Shown here: positions 37,586-51,830 of the stretch, in pieces | How positions within the stretch are numbered: the stretch's first letter is position 1 | How the letters are laid out: every line of letters starts with the position of its first letter | Assembly: GCA_020086605.1 (NCBI GenBank) | Contig: JACBWW010000002.1 | Coordinates: 24,663,679-24,727,678 of the forward strand | Length of the DNA stretch: 64,000 nucleotides | From: Lanius collurio | Taxonomy: Eukaryota > Chordata > Aves > Passeriformes > Laniidae | Direction: 5' to 3' | Notes under the pieces: model-generated | Databases searched by the model: none | What the model was told of the DNA's origin: nothing | The model's input: the letters and a program-made list of their open reading frames with translations, nothing else | Translations under genes and position numbers: made by a program

Positions 37586-40500
37586 ATCTGCCTCACTATT
37601 TTATTCTCTACTTCAGCATTATTCACAAATGTTCGGAGAAATTTACCAGTACTTTACAGTTGCTCAGTTTATTTACAATCAACATATGGAAAACCAAGTA
37701 ATACCCTAGACTCTAGATGGGAAAATCTGTCAAAGGTTCCCCAAGCCATATGTACTCTCACACTGATGATAATTTTTAAAGCTCACAGTTTTACCCTCTG
37801 AGACAGAACTGAACATCATTGCAGACATGAATTATTAGACTTCATTTTAGATTTCTTTTACATTAGAAGACCACAGCAGCCTTTTCTAAAAACATATCCT
37901 AAAAACATGTTTATCATGGCTATTAAGTAATGCAATTTAAAAAGAACAGGTACACTGTAAGATCAAAATCTCACACAAAACAGCTCTGGAATTGAAGACG
38001 GAGATGCAAATCTGGTCTATGTACCCATCTCCCTCATGTAAAAAAACATCCTGGTCTGGAGAACCTAAAAGTCTATTTTGTTCCCTAAACTGTATGGTTA
38101 TAAAAGAGCTGAGACAAAAATGTAATTCAAAGCCCATGAAAAAGTTCAAAGGGTTACACATATAACCAATGCACTGGGGAATCTTAGAATACACAAAGTA
38201 AACAAAGCTCAGAGTCACTGTGAGGGTCCCAGTCACTCAGAAAGGTCAGTAGGCCCCCATGAGCCTGATGCAGCCCTGTGGCTGCTGTATGGACCCTACA
38301 AAGTAACTCCTTGATCAGATTCAATCTTGGAATCCTCCAAGGTCAAAGTTACTGCTTTACTGAAGTTGATTTTTTTTTGTCCATAAACTATTTCTCAGTA
38401 TGACCTGAAACACATTGTTTTGTGTGCACATGAGAAAAGCAACCTGATGACTATGCCATTTGTGAGAACGTATAATGTGGGCAAAGCACACTATTAGCTG
38501 AGAAAGTATCATTCTCCCTTCTTGGTATCATCTGCACTGGACTCATTCTCTCTCCAAGCTGTGTATCACACACAAGTGATCCAGAGGCACCAGTAGGGCT
38601 CCAGCTTGAGAAGAGGAGTTGCTGGGAACTACACGGCACTCTCAACACCATATGAAGGAGGAGATGAAATACCAAAAGTGAAGTCATAAAGCCAGTAAGA
38701 TGCTTCAGCTCCTTCTTTGCACTCTATCAGCCTGCACAGAAATCTGTGTATGCAGAAAACTTACAGTTTTATCAAAGTCCTGAGCTTTAGTGCAGGAAAA
38801 ACCTTTATGTAAATCTTAGATTTTCAGAGTGGAAAAGGAGCCAGATATTTAATTTAGACACAAAAACTTCCCCACACAGTTTTTCAGCCAGTGAAGAATA
38901 AGCAGAGAAAATGTCAACTCAGATTTAAAGGGATGACAGTCACTAATATATTTGCTAGAAGAGACAGCAGTGTACATGCTAATAATTTAAACCATTAATT
39001 TAGCTTGTGCTAGAAGATGACAGCCTTCTCTTTACGCTGTGCTAAATGAATAATGAATTATACACTCCCAAGGCAACTTTAATTTTCAAAGTCAATACTA
39101 ACACTTACTCACCCATGCCTGATACTTGGAGGTAAATGTGATGATACAGAATGATACCCTTTTCAAAACATTCACAGACTAAACCCAAGGAACCATTCAG
39201 CCCCCGTGCACCACAGTGCTTATAGTCCAAAGTTGCTCAGTCTTAGACTGGGGTTCACTGTCTTGGGACAAAACTAGCCTGAGTTTGCAACTGCAGCCTT
39301 CATGGTCTCCACATTTGGTCCTTCCAGTAATTCGCAAATTCTTAAACAAATCTGAAATCAGGCAAAACAAGCAAGGGACTGTCCCTTTGCAAATGACCAC
39401 TGGTGAAAGCTGGTAACCTCCTCCCAGATGGCTCCACCTGCCCCTCCTTGGGGCTTGAAGCACTGTTTATGGACACTAAGCTGAAGCGTTCCAAAACAGA
39501 GGCTGCAGGACTGCTCCCTGCAGACAATGATCAGCTCCAAACTTGAACTTCAGCATGCAGCAATAGGAAATGATAGAAGTCTTTTGAAGAAAAAGAAATT
39601 AAAACAAATTAGGCCTTGATTCTTGGGGCCCAGTTCTCAAGAAAATATTTTTTGTTTGCAAAATGCACTCTTTCACATAGAAGTTCTCCAAAAGAGCAGT
39701 GAAGACAATGAAAAACCATAGCAGAGAAAACACCTCAGGCCTACTTGGCTGTATTCCAGCATCCTCATGAAGCATAGTTAGGAATTTTAGAGGTAAGCTT
39801 GCTAGACAATACATCACATGAATAAGCCACCATCTTATTTTGCCAGAATCAACCACTTGCCATGAGGCTCATCCAGCAGATGGTGGATCCTGCTTTGCCA
39901 CACATCAGCAGCTCTCTGCAGCAAAGGCCTCAGCCATCCCAGCAAGCTGATGTCTCAAACTCAGCCCTTGTGGCAACACACTACACCACCCTGACTGCTC
40001 TCCAATTACTGATGGCTTTTGACTCCCTAGCAGTCAAAACAGTCATGAGAAATCATCTCATAACTGAATTTAGTCTTCTCCATTATCCAGAAATTTCCCA
40101 ATTTTTTAACAGACTACTATGGCCTTTGAAAGTAAATTCAATGCTAACTGGAGTCCAAAACCAAAACTGTTCCCTTTAAATTCTGGATCAAAGTGGACAC
40201 TCCCACTCCAGCATGGAGATGACATTTGGTAGACATGCAAGTCTGCTACTCAGAGGATGTGATGTTTTGCCTTCGAAACTAGAACCTATAATTATGGGTT
40301 GCTGTTCTGGCAATTTGACCTAAAAGGAACAGCAGATTGTCCCATTTAAGAAATTCATGCCAACACTTGCTTATATTTCTGGCACACCTTCAACTAAAGG
40401 ACTGAGAATTCAAACCTTCCACCCCAGTGATTCCAGACTGTTGTTTTCATCCTTGTCTATACACTGCTTTAAAGACAAACAGCACTATGCTTAAACCAAT

Positions 40501-41047
40501 GAGTAAAAGACAAGCTTTCCTTTTGTGTTGTATATGAAAATAAAACAAGAAAATTGTGCAGATAACATATAAAGAACCAACCACAGAATTCTTATCAAAT
40601 CTATCTACTATTAAAATAATACAAATTGTAACTCTAGAATTCTTCTTTATTTCCAGATCCTAAGCTGGCACTGAAGAACTACTCGTACTGTATTTACTTT
40701 ACAAAACTGAAGAGCTTATTAACAGTAGTCACAAGCCATTCTCACAGAGAAACTTTTTAGACTTCATCCTGGGGAAGTGACATGAGAAGACACAGGTTTC
40801 CATGGCCATTAAATCTGAGGCTAATGGGCCTCAGCAAAGGAAAAACAGTCAGCGATTCTGGTGAAGAATCACATATACAGCTATTGGAAACGGATTACAC
40901 AGAAGCCAAATATCTTTCCCATTTTAAGGAGATTACAAATACCATGATATACATAATACTGCCAGCAAGCACAAGCTGACTCCTTTAGGTGGGCAACCAA
41001 CATAAAGAACTGGTTTTTGTCCTTGGCAGCTCTGTTTCTTTTGCACT

Positions 41048-41085
41048 AAGCTAGCAAAAAAAAAAAAAAAAACCAAAACAAAACA
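41048..41085. repeat. poly-A / A-rich tract
   Basis: A run of about 17 A followed by ccaaaacaaaacaacaaacc: simple low-complexity sequence, without a recognisable retroposed body upstream. Confidence 0.85.
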
Positions 41086-41723
41086 ACAAACCCACTAAAG
41101 GTACTTTATATGCTTAATAAGCAAGACGTGCAGTCTCAGTCAGGAAGGATTAGAGAAATTTATGGGTAAAGTCCAGTTCAACAGGAGTTACTAGAAAGAG
41201 TGCCCAACAATGAGGTTCCTACTCAAGAAGTCTCTTGGGTAGTGGTTGGTAAATATTCCAAGTTAATAGTGGGAGAAAGAACATTCTCTCCACACCTTTT
41301 CCTGACACTGTATTTACCTTCTTTTCATGTTTCAGCAGATTCTTAGGGACAGTGCTAAATTTTGTGGAGAAGGACAGGTTATAATTTCATAACAAGCTGT
41401 CTTTAAATTGGAAGCAAGTAAACAGAATCAAGAAACAAATTAATTACTGGAAGCAGAAAAATATTAAAATAAAGAAATGAAAATTTGTATTGCAAAAAAT
41501 TGTATTTATAATTGCCAGCACAATGACAAGAGTATGCAAATCTACCAGCTTCTATCCATCATACCAAAAGCATTCCCTGTAAATAGTACAGTAAACCAGA
41601 CAGATACATACAAATACAAATCTAGATCAAACAGATGGTATATTCTCACTCTGGATGGCAGCATGCATCCAGAGAAACACAAAGAACTCAATTTTCTTTC
41701 ACTTCTATATTCATATATTCACA

Positions 41724-42247
41724 TGTCCTGCTCCAGCCATAACAGGGTTAATTTTTGCAGTATCCAGGAGGGGGCATGGCCAGGACCCAGAGGTTATTCT
41801 ATACCACCTTGGACCATTGCTGGGGCAGGGGAAAGGGACTCTCCTTTGGGAAGAAGGGGTTCCTTCTGGTCAAGTAAGCATTGTGGAGGGAGCAGTTGGG
41901 TGGTGCCAGTTCCACACTGGTGGGAGCAGCTGGATACTGCCTGCTCTGAGCTGGAGGGAGGGGTCAGGGTGGTGTAACTGCAGCTGGGTTGAGCTCTCTG
42001 CTGAGCATTTCTGCATATTTTTGTACACGTTTGTTTATAATATTGTTGCTGTTTGTTCTTATCTCATTGCTGCTTCCAGTAAATTGCTTTTCTCAACCCA
42101 TAATTTTTACCTTTTGTGCCTCTGATTCTCCTCTCCAGCCCACCACAAGTGGAGGGGAAGGTGGGAGCTAGCAATGGGCAACATTGTTTGGAGCATCTCA
42201 GTGGGAACACTAACTTGGGGAGTACCATCCCTAAACCAAACCACACA
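41724..42247 (+). mobile_element. avian ERVL-type solo LTR, degraded
   Basis: The sequence starts TGTCCTG and ends near ccacaca. It contains segments typical of bird ERVL LTRs: a 'cagggttaattttt' region near the 5' end, 'ggccaggacccagaggttatt', and a 3' part with 'ttgcttttctcaaccca' and 'gcctctgattctcctctcc'. No internal retroviral genes flank it, so it is a solo LTR. It is antisense to BIRC6 within the intron between the exons at 34183 and 42289. No clear target-site duplication was seen. Confidence 0.7.
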
Positions 42248-42288
42248 ATACAGTTTAAATGAAGGACAGGGCTGATGAAAGTGCTTAC

Positions 42289-42499
42289 CTCAGCCGGTTG
42301 GTATAGGTATCTACACAGGTCTTCATTTTAGCCAACAAGGTCCCAACAGAAGCCTGTGACTCCAACTGCTCTTCCTCCTCTTCGCTGCTTTCTCCTGACA
42401 GAGGAAGAAGTAACGGCACCATCGATGTGCAGGATGCAATAGCACGGAGCAATTCCAGCAGAGCTCGGTACAGGGGAACGTGTCGAGCCATATCCAAAA
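42289..42499 (-). CDS. BIRC6: BIRC6 coding exon, ninth from the 3' end
   Basis: This is the most upstream BIRC6 exon visible. BIRC6 is a giant membrane-associated inhibitor-of-apoptosis protein that combines a BIR domain with a C-terminal E2/E3 ubiquitin-conjugating domain. The exon begins with two bases of a split codon (G|TT, Val) after a cttag acceptor. It then reads LDMARHVPLYRALLELLRAI, followed by an acidic stretch (SEEEEEQ) and TCVDTYTNRL, and ends AG before gtaagc. The first part matches vertebrate BIRC6 just N-terminal of the UBC region, as remembered. The acidic stretch is the most variable part. The phase-2 junction restores Arg with the next exon. Length is 211 bp, residues 1-71 of the 475-residue part encoded here. 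An LTR ends about 41 bp past its donor. Confidence 0.95.
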
Positions 42500-43894
42500 C
42501 TAAGAGAGACAAACAGTTTACACATATTACTAAAACTGGGGACCCTTTCACTCTTAGTACAGATGTTTTAAAGAGAAAAGTTAGATTTTGGTAATTATTA
42601 AAATACTAATGAAATGAAATTACAAAATACAGTATTTCGTAATAGCGATTTTTAATTTGTGTTGTAATGGACTAGTATATATATAAAGAAATTTACAAGA
42701 TACCTGGAAAACAAAGGTTAACAAAAGACAAGAGGACAAAAGTGCTAACAAGGTATGGAACAGGATTACCACATGCTATATTCATTTCCAGTACTTAATA
42801 TACAATCCTGGCTCACATTGTATGCTGACAGTATCACAAACAAAAATTCATGGCATAAAAATTGCAACCTATGGCATAGCAGAGTAGCATTTGCTGAATC
42901 TAACAGCATAAGCAGTAATAAAGACTTTCACATCATCCACTTTATTTACAGTCTTCTCCTCCTTTGGGAAAATTCGTCTGCATTATTGCAAGAATATTTA
43001 TGGTCCTTAAAGGAAGGAAATTAAGTCATCTACTCAGTAGAAAAGTAGTTTTACTTCTTTTCATGAAGGAAGTATTGTTTTAAAAACCATTATGCATCCT
43101 TCAGAGCATGCAAATTTTACCTGCATACATATGAACCACAAAACAGTAAAGACAAGTAAGAACATATATTAGGCAGGCAAACCTCACTGTCTTAGTGCTT
43201 TTCAGTGTGATGTTACAGAAGTAACTGTGGGTAGAGTACAGGTGTCAGCTCCTCTGATTAGGAAAGACAGGCAGAGATACACAACTCTAATGGATTCTCT
43301 AGCACCACAATGTTTATTTTTCTTCTCCACTTGTTTGGACAAATATGTAATGGATGTCATTTCAGCTGACTTTGTATCATTAATAGAAATCCTGAAAATG
43401 TAGCAATAGGCAGATAGTTTAACACAGCTGCTTCCTCTGTCCCTAGGACATGCTATTTTTAACATAACTACAGAAAATATTTGCTTTAAAGAATTCACAA
43501 ATGACTGAGTTTATGGTAAAATAAATTTATTCTTTTTTCCAGCAAAAAAACCCAGACAACAAAAAGCTCCTGACAACTCACATTAGGACAGAACAAAGCA
43601 CAGAAGAACTCTTTAATGTTTCATTTAGCAAATCTCATCCTCCAAGCTAAAGCAGATCACAAACTTTCAACTCCTGTCACCAAACCTTTAGCTCTAAATA
43701 CAGCATGACAGGACAGTATAAACAGCCAAGCTAAACTCAACAAGCCAGTTTATGCAGGGTTTAAGGCTGGATTTATCTCTGCCAGGAGTTTTTTGATCAA
43801 TACCTTACTATTTGTCTTTTGAATCTATTACAATGGCACAAACCCTTAACTGGGTGAAGTGCTGTTGAACAGGAAGAAAATTTACCAGTACCAA

Positions 43895-43994
43895 NNNNNN
43901 NNNNNNNNNNNNNNNNNNNNNNNNNNNNNNNNNNNNNNNNNNNNNNNNNNNNNNNNNNNNNNNNNNNNNNNNNNNNNNNNNNNNNNNNNNNNNN
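43895..43994. other. assembly gap (100 N)
   Basis: Exactly 100 ambiguous bases, the usual placeholder for a gap of unknown size. It is followed by a short TA repeat (from about 43997) and, at 44075-44130, by A-rich low-complexity sequence. Apparent reading frames across it are artefacts. Confidence 0.99.
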
Positions 43995-44074
43995 AATACA
44001 TATATATATAAACAATGGCTGCCCACAAAAAAATCCTCACAATGTGTAAAAATAGATCTGATGATGTGTGCATT

Positions 44075-44130
44075 TAAAAAAAAAACACACCAAAAAAGAA
44101 AAAAAAAAAAAAGGAAAGAAAGAAAGAAGA
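44075..44130. repeat. A-rich and GAAA low-complexity tract beside the gap
   Basis: A-rich sequence with gaaagaaagaaag units just after the assembly gap, likely part of the reason the assembly broke. Confidence 0.85.
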
Positions 44131-47100
44131 ATAGATAAGGAGGGTGGTGAAAGAAAGGGCAAGCACAAAATATTATCATAGTGTAGTCCTGGCCAGAAAC
44201 CACCTCCCACCTTTAGTGCTGAAGACCAAGTGGCTCCTCAATTTAATCAATAGCTGTTTATTATGAGGATAATGAGTGAGGGAGAGATAAGACCTCTTAG
44301 ATAACCACAGCATTTCACTCTGGAAGGCTTTTATTTATTTATTTAAACTATGAAATTTTCATGAGACCAGAATATATAATTTCAAATCCCTCAATGCTGG
44401 CTTGCCCTCTTTGCTACATGGATAGTTAAGTTCAAAATTACCATTGTGAAGGGAACTGAACTGACATAACTTTAAAGTGGGAATGTTTTCCAGAGAGATG
44501 GAAGAGATTTCTGGTTTTAGCAGATCCAACTCAATTGCACTGCTTTGCAACAGCTCTCCTGTGAAACGAAATGCATTCACTTGGCTTCGATTTAAACAAC
44601 CTTTTAGGGAACAACTACTAATTTCTTTTACCTTAATGCCAGACTCCATGAAACTCAATTTTTGGTACAATTATGTGTCTTATGCTATTTTTCTTCTTTA
44701 TTATACCTACTAAGAATTGTGACTTGTGCAAGTTTATTTTTTCTGTCAAAAATTCCTGAACTCCCTTCCATCCCCAATCTAAATCCTCAAAATGTTCATC
44801 AAGACTGAATACCTAGATAAATATCAGAAAAACTTGCTGTAAATGACTCAAAATTGGCAAATTACTGTTTATTATCTTCACCTGGCAGTTCACCTACTTC
44901 TCGTGCCTACTTTGCTTTCAACTGAAAGAATGCCAAGCTGATTTACAGTGTATGCTTCCTGCAGATACAGCCCTTCTTTCTGAAAGAGGTGAAGAAGACT
45001 TGAGCAGTTTGTTGAGCTCTACGTCATTTTTCAGACACTGTGTTTAAGCTGCTAGGATAACAAGACAATCCTTTGTAAATTAGACCCCTGGCCCATAACC
45101 ACTCTTTGCTAACCTGTCCACCTCCCTCTGGCATGACCAGCTGCACCTACAGATGGCCTAACAGCAATTTTCTGCACTGAGACAGGCTTACAAAGTCCAA
45201 TAGCATTCCAAGTAGAACCTCAGTGTTCAGGCTGTGCCACTCACATTCCATCACCATCCTTACTGCTTTTAGTGTTTGCAGCATATTTAGTTGAGATTTA
45301 GGAAATATGTCTTTCCTTTAGATAGCATTATACACTTATCTGGGGACAGTATTTCAGAAATATAAATGACACAGGTTTGTAATAAAAAAAAGAATTTGAT
45401 CCTGTAAAAAAGTCCTTTAAGGGAATTGAACTGAAATACTACAAACATGAATTAAAACATAAAATACAAAACTGCAAATTAAAAAAAAAACTATTTCCTC
45501 CAAATAGAAGCAATAGAACTTTTGGACAACTATCCTCACATAAAGATAGCTGGCCAACTAAGATACCAACAATTTTGATTTCAAGCAAATATAAACTTCA
45601 GTGAAGAACAAGTGTTAAAAGTAAACCACTGTATTCTTCAAAGTATGCTCTCCCTTGGGAATATATCCAACTTTTTTTGTCTGACTCAACTGAACAATGA
45701 AGGTGTATCATAACACTTTACCTGAATTAAATATGATAGCTCCTCTTGTAAGAAAAAAAATCCAACACACCACAAGACAGAAACAAATACTTCTGCTTAT
45801 ACAAGACCTACAATTTGAATACCATTAGCACATATTTAATAAGCCAGAATATTTTTGTATGGGTACTTCAGTTGTGTAAGAAGGCACCAACAGCCTTTGA
45901 TTTATATGGGCATGCACGTAAGCGCACCAAACTGCAAATACATAGCACTCCTAAGAAAATGAAAATGGGAGATTAAAATTCTTGGCCTTGTAAAAATGAC
46001 AGATGTGTATATTATCCAGGATTCTCTGTTATCCCAAAGACAAAACAGTTACTAGGTAGTGACAGATACCTTTTACAAAGAGCTCAGTTTGGGGCTCTCA
46101 GGCTCCCGCACGGAGTACACTCGGACCACCCTGGCCATCAGGCTCCCACCAGCTGTAGGGTCTGTCACATCTCTCCATTTTTGTGCTGTTGGCGCTCCCT
46201 GATTCTGTGGCTCAGTGAAGTGCTAAAGAATGTCCAGCTCCCAGCATCACAGACCAGTTCAGAAGCTCCCCCTTGTTGGCTCTCAAACAGAACTGCTACC
46301 CCAGAGAGTCCCCCTGAACTTCTGCTGGGTTTCCCGAGCACTTCTTCAAATGATTACTGTATGATACATACGTACATCAAAAGTGGAGATTAAATTATTT
46401 CATTTCTAGACTCAAGGCAGGGATTTGCACTCAGGTTTTATCCTGCTTCCTTGTCTGCCTTAACCAGGGCTGTCAGGATAGGTCTGCCTGGTGACAACAG
46501 TGGTGCTTGAGAGAATGCTCCAAAACCAGAGGTGGGAACCGGCTTCTGCACCACCTGACCACAGCTGCTTCCCCCACAGCCTCCCATGTGTTTCTCCACT
46601 TGCACTGAGTAAATACACATCAAGGTCGCACCTTTTGGCTATACCAGCAGTTAACTACTTAAACCAGCAGAGCATGAAGCAGAGCACAGGTTGAAAACTG
46701 CAGCTGAACCTGGAGCATGAGCAGGCAGCTGCAGGACAACCACCACAGCCCCTCACCAGGCCCGGAGACAGCTGTGACAGCCCAGGGTCACAGGGCAGGG
46801 CAGGAGGTGACAGAACAGCAGGGCAACAGCACCATGGGAGTGAAGGCCAGATGATGGCAGCAGTGCTCTTAAAGGCTGGAATACCAGAGGTACCACACAC
46901 AACTGTTGACAGTAGCATCCTTATTACCACCGTTGTTTTATCAATTAAGCAATTACGAGTAGACATGTCCAAAAACCACATCCATGTCTCACTGTCCCTG
47001 ATGATTAGCAGAGGCAACAGGCAGCATATGTATTTGCTCACAATTCACATCAAAAAAGTATCTCAGGTCTAAATTTATTCTGTTGCAGTTATGGAAAGCA

Positions 47101-50100
47101 GAAATCTCAAGAAGGTCACTGTCATTTGGTAAGATAGGTAAGGGATGGCAAACATCTGGAAAATCTTATCTGGGTATAAGGTCTCACCTTACTTTTCCCA
47201 ATCCTTTTGGTAATAAAGGTCAAGTGTTACTGGAATCACTAAAATTCAGCTAGTCTCTTGCCACAATACTTGCAATTTAGAAAGATGCTGAATGAGGCTC
47301 AATAGGTAAAAAAATAGATTTCATAAAACTAAAATCTTCCTTATATGCTAATAACAATCAGTCTGATTTGGGTGGAAGGAAAAGGAGTATGACTGAAATT
47401 GCATAAAAAAGTCTTAAGTTCCACAAACTGCTGAGCATCCTGTCTTTCGAAAACTGCAGTCCTTCATCTACCTAAATATCATGGGATATTATGTCATTTT
47501 TAGAACTTTTAATCTATGCCTTATTCCTGGGAAGCAATCGATTAACATTTAAAGAGCATGTGTGATTTCAGAACATTTCAATTGCTTTCCACAAATCTAT
47601 TTGTTCATCACTAATATAGATCTATTTCTTACAAATATCTAAGGCTATCCATATGCAATTACAACCTTAATATAATGAAAAAGCACATGAGGGCAAGTAG
47701 TTTCACAGGATCAAGGTATCACCTTTAATTTCACCTATATTTGTAGCTAGATAATGACCCAACTGAGTCTAATATTACTTTGCTTTCTTTTAATATTATA
47801 CAATGCTCAAACAAAGAATAGCCAGGCCTAATGGCCCATTAAATAGACAGTACTGAACAGCAATAAATTTTTTTTGCAATTGATTTAACATCCTCAGTTC
47901 AACTTAACTGGCTATGAATAAGATTATTTCCATTGCCAAGGATATTTAAAACATCACAAAGAATACGCACATTTATTCTAAAATGAAGCAAACTATTAAT
48001 ATAGTATGTCCATTATATCAAAAAATCTTTACACTTTACAGCAAATTAAAGAAAAAATAGAGAAGAGTGATTTGTAAGAAAATGATGAAAAGTTCTGATT
48101 TACTTGCATCTAATGTCAAGGCTTTCCCCACTGTGACTGTACTAGGAATTCCTACCCCAAAGAAGCCTACAAACTTGATGTAAAAAAACTCCAAAACATT
48201 CACTTGAAGAAAAATAAAAAAATCAACACCTTTATCAGTTTTACAACCATGACACTTGCTTCTGTGCTCTGAGAAAAGCTGCCTATATATGCTCTCAATC
48301 TTTCTCCTGTATGTAACTTCACAATTTCTGCACTCATTATTTAAGGATCTAGTGAATTTCAGTTATTTTAAAGGCCCACAGAAGTATGACTATTTTTCTT
48401 CTGCACAATCTTGTTTTACTTCTGACCAATTCACATGACTGATGTTCTGCCTTTGTTGAAGGAAAGAAGGTTGTTCTGGCAGCCACATCAGAAACTGGAA
48501 ACTCTTCCAAAATTCAGTCCTTTCATTGCTTTTCTCAAAGAGATCTGCCACTGCAAATATGAGAGAGATGATCATGAATGATCAATTAAAAGGAAGAAGG
48601 TGAAAAGAAAAACGTGTTCTGGAGAGAACCCATATGTAAATCCAGGAAATGTAAGGGAGGCCTCCTTCTTGCATGGGGTGAAGTTTCCAGTGATGCAAGA
48701 GATGCCTCCAAATCTCATTTCTTGTTTTGTTTTGGATCTATTTCAGAACGATGTTTTATCTTCCTGGAAAGAGGAATGATTGTGTTTTGTAAAAATACTC
48801 ATTCTGAAGTAGCCATCTAATCCTGCTTCTGTTTTAAGCAATGTGAAAGAAAACCACTGACAGTTAATGAAGAGTAACTGCATTATAAAACTGTTCTATT
48901 TGTATCATGTAAAAATGCTCAAAATTTACTACAGGGTATTCAAATCTCCCCTGTAAAAACCCCAAGAAAATACCTATGTATTGCAAGTGACCTATTTTTT
49001 CTTTCATAGTAATTAAGTTTTAAAGATATGGGATCATCGGCTTAAGTAACAAGTAAAATAAGACATTCTCATTACAATGCTACTCCCTAAAGTTTAAGGC
49101 CAATGTTAGGATCACGACTACAGTACCACATTCACCTGGCTCTAAATTTTTCTTTATTATTTTATTTCATTCTTTTTAACTTCCAAATAAATTAAAAGTA
49201 AGATCCTGAAGTACTGCCAATTTTACACCATTCTTAAAACATGCTTAGTAATTACTGAGGACATTTTTTTATGCCTCAGTATGTTATTCACAAACCTAAA
49301 ACCCATAGCTATGATCAAATTAAAGACTTCAGGATCTCATTATCATATTAAAGACTCTCAGCTGCTATGAACACCACTGTTCAAAAAAAATAAAAAAAAC
49401 CCACACAAAGTAAACACTCATTTTGTATTTTTAATTAAAACCTTCAGAAGACACAGTCTTGTGGCCACATATACTGCCAAGTATGAGTAAGGCACTCTGT
49501 CTTTCCAACAGGGCCACGCATCCTTTTACTAAATATTTTAAAACTGGAGCTGTTCTTCAGCCCCCCTTCGCTGCATCTTTGCAAACATATGATGTATGAA
49601 TGCAGTCCCTGCTGCAGGCAATAGTGTCGGTTCCAAATACGTCATGCTCCACTGCCTCTTGATTTTCTGTTTCAGAATCAACCCAGGGCAAGCCTCTTTT
49701 ATAATAGGCCTAATTAACACACTGTGTTCTGCTCTGCTTTGATAGAAAAAGAGATTGCCCACAAAGCAGTTCAAAATCAGATCTCTAAGAAAACATTAGC
49801 CTTTAGGTAAAAATGAAACAAAAGCTTTCCAAATATTGTCATCTTATAATAATTTAATTAGCTTGACTTTTTCTGTCAATTTTTAAAATTGGAGTAACAC
49901 TAGCATTTTCACAGTACTGTTTTCAATATTAGGGAAAATGACATCAGGAGGGACCAGTTCCCTGAATAATGAAGCAGGGAGAATGGGGTTAAGCACTCTT
50001 GCAGGTCATGAGTCACAAAGCCCATGTCAGAGCAGTGAAACAGTACAAGAAGGGTGGGCCTCCGGATTTAATGGGTACAGTGTCATGCTCCAAATTATTA

Positions 50101-51767
50101 CTATTATTGTTCAGATACAGCTTGAAAATTTTGTTCTTCTGATGTCAGCACTGAGCCTATGAGCAGACAAAAAAATCAGATCACACATTAGAAAAGCTGA
50201 AGACAAATTAGAAATTAATTATTGAGGCTGCATTCAGTAATTAGTATCACTTCAACACCATGTGCATTTCCCCCTTTTATCAGATAGATGAGACAGACCT
50301 GGAAAAGAGAGAGAAGGGTGACTAAACAGCGCAAGATACAGAATGAATTGCTGCACTATCTAAAATGAAATAAAGACATTGCAGCCTCAGTGACTAATGA
50401 AGGGTACCATAAAGACACTGCTTTTAAATTATCAGTGCCAAAAAAGTGAGTAGAATTGGACTGATCAATACATTCAAAGGAATGGGCACACCATCAGAAG
50501 AAATAGTGTCATTTGTACAAGAATATACACTACACAATATATCACTTTTAAGGTTTGGAAAAGCGTAGCACTAAATGCCAGGGTAGTAAATATTATCACA
50601 GGTTCAAAAGTAATTGGCTAAATTGATGTAAGAACAGGCCATCAAGGGCTAATAAATGAGGGGACACCACCCTTGGCAACATACTAGCAATACCAAAGCA
50701 GCATCTGCATGCCAGCCTCTGCTATTGTCCACCATTGGTGATAAAGTAGCAGGCTAAGAACCGTGGTTTGTCTTGGCATTAGTATTACTGTGTGTTCTAG
50801 GAAACTTGGAAAAAAAAAACTAACTGCAACAGGAAAGGAAAATTGTGCTCAATTATACAGGCAAAATGCATTGCTCAGGGAAGTTGGTCAGCCATCTGTA
50901 GCGTACTAATGTGGCTCAAAACTACTACTCAACCATTTCTGCTTTGCCTGTTTTTTAAAGAATATTTGATTTTGGTGAAATTGAGTATTTTCAGGAAAGT
51001 TCTGTTTACAAGTCAAGTCAAACAACACTTTTCACTCATGTATCCATGAATCCAGAAAAAACCCTTTGCCAGAAAAAGTGCAAGGCTTTATTTTATTAGG
51101 CCAATGTGTACAGTTGAATAAGCAAGACACAATTTCCTGCATTTGAAAGGCTGGGAGAAAGAAACCCAAACAGTACAAAAGACATGAAAACCAAACTGAG
51201 CTTTTAAAGCTTAAGTGACTACTAAAATCATGCATGATCCCCAGTTTTGAAGATATTACTATTTAATGGCACACTCTGGTCCCTCATAATGGAATCCATA
51301 AGGGATCACTCTTTGCCATGAAACAGAGCTCCAAATAAACCTGAAAAGGAAGTCAGGTAACAGAGAGATTCTTCCTGGAGGCTACAGAGCAGTCTTATAT
51401 GGGGGGTTGGGAATACATCAACAGAAAGAATAATTAATGAAATCTAAAAAGGCAAAATTGTGTATTCATTGGTTTTGTTTGATTGAAAAAATGTCCCAGT
51501 GCAGAAAGGCTGGGAGCAAAGTACTGAAGAGTAAGTACATACTGCCATGGGGTCCAACCTCACTGCAACTTTTAATAATCCCTCCTCTGAAAGAAAGCTG
51601 GATTTACCCATTACCAGTTCTTAAACCCATCAAAATATGAAAGAACTCAAAGCATAAAGCTCTAACCAAAACACACTTGCATCAAAATCTAGAGAACAGG
51701 TGTAAGGAAGCATCAATGCTCTAGGAACATTCTATATTACCAAATATATAAAGAATAATACAGAGAA

Positions 51768-51830
51768 AGGCATAAATAAAATAAAAAATAATTTAAAAAA
51801 TATATAAAAAATGTGAAGAAAGACACATAT
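51768..51830. repeat. AT-rich low-complexity tract
   Basis: Mixed aataaa and tatataaa units; simple sequence inside the large intron. Confidence 0.75.

Larger units (their letters stand above)
34184..42288 (-). other. BIRC6: BIRC6 intron (eighth from last)
   Basis: A GT-AG phase-2 intron of about 8.1 kb splitting the Arg codon of NRLRSK. It contains the CR1 copy at 37280-37585, the poly-A tract at 41048 and the ERVL-type LTR at 41724-42247. GC-richer patches at 36400-36560 and 36730-36890 were not identified. Confidence 0.88.

Noticed and set aside
42706..42780. Another possible upstream BIRC6 exon ending CCAG|gtatct
   Set aside because: The phase fits, but there is no pyrimidine tract at the acceptor and the translation does not look like BIRC6.
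43125..43200. Possible upstream BIRC6 exon ending GCAG|gtaaaa on the minus strand
   Set aside because: The phase fits, but the translation is a Leu/Cys/Val-rich product of AT-rich DNA, with no acceptable acceptor.
43797..44203. Minus-strand ORFs running through the N gap
   Set aside because: They are artefacts of translating N.
46655..47041. 128-codon minus-strand ORF rich in Cys and Pro
   Set aside because: It lies in an unidentified GC-rich patch, resembles no BIRC6 segment and has no consistent splice sites.
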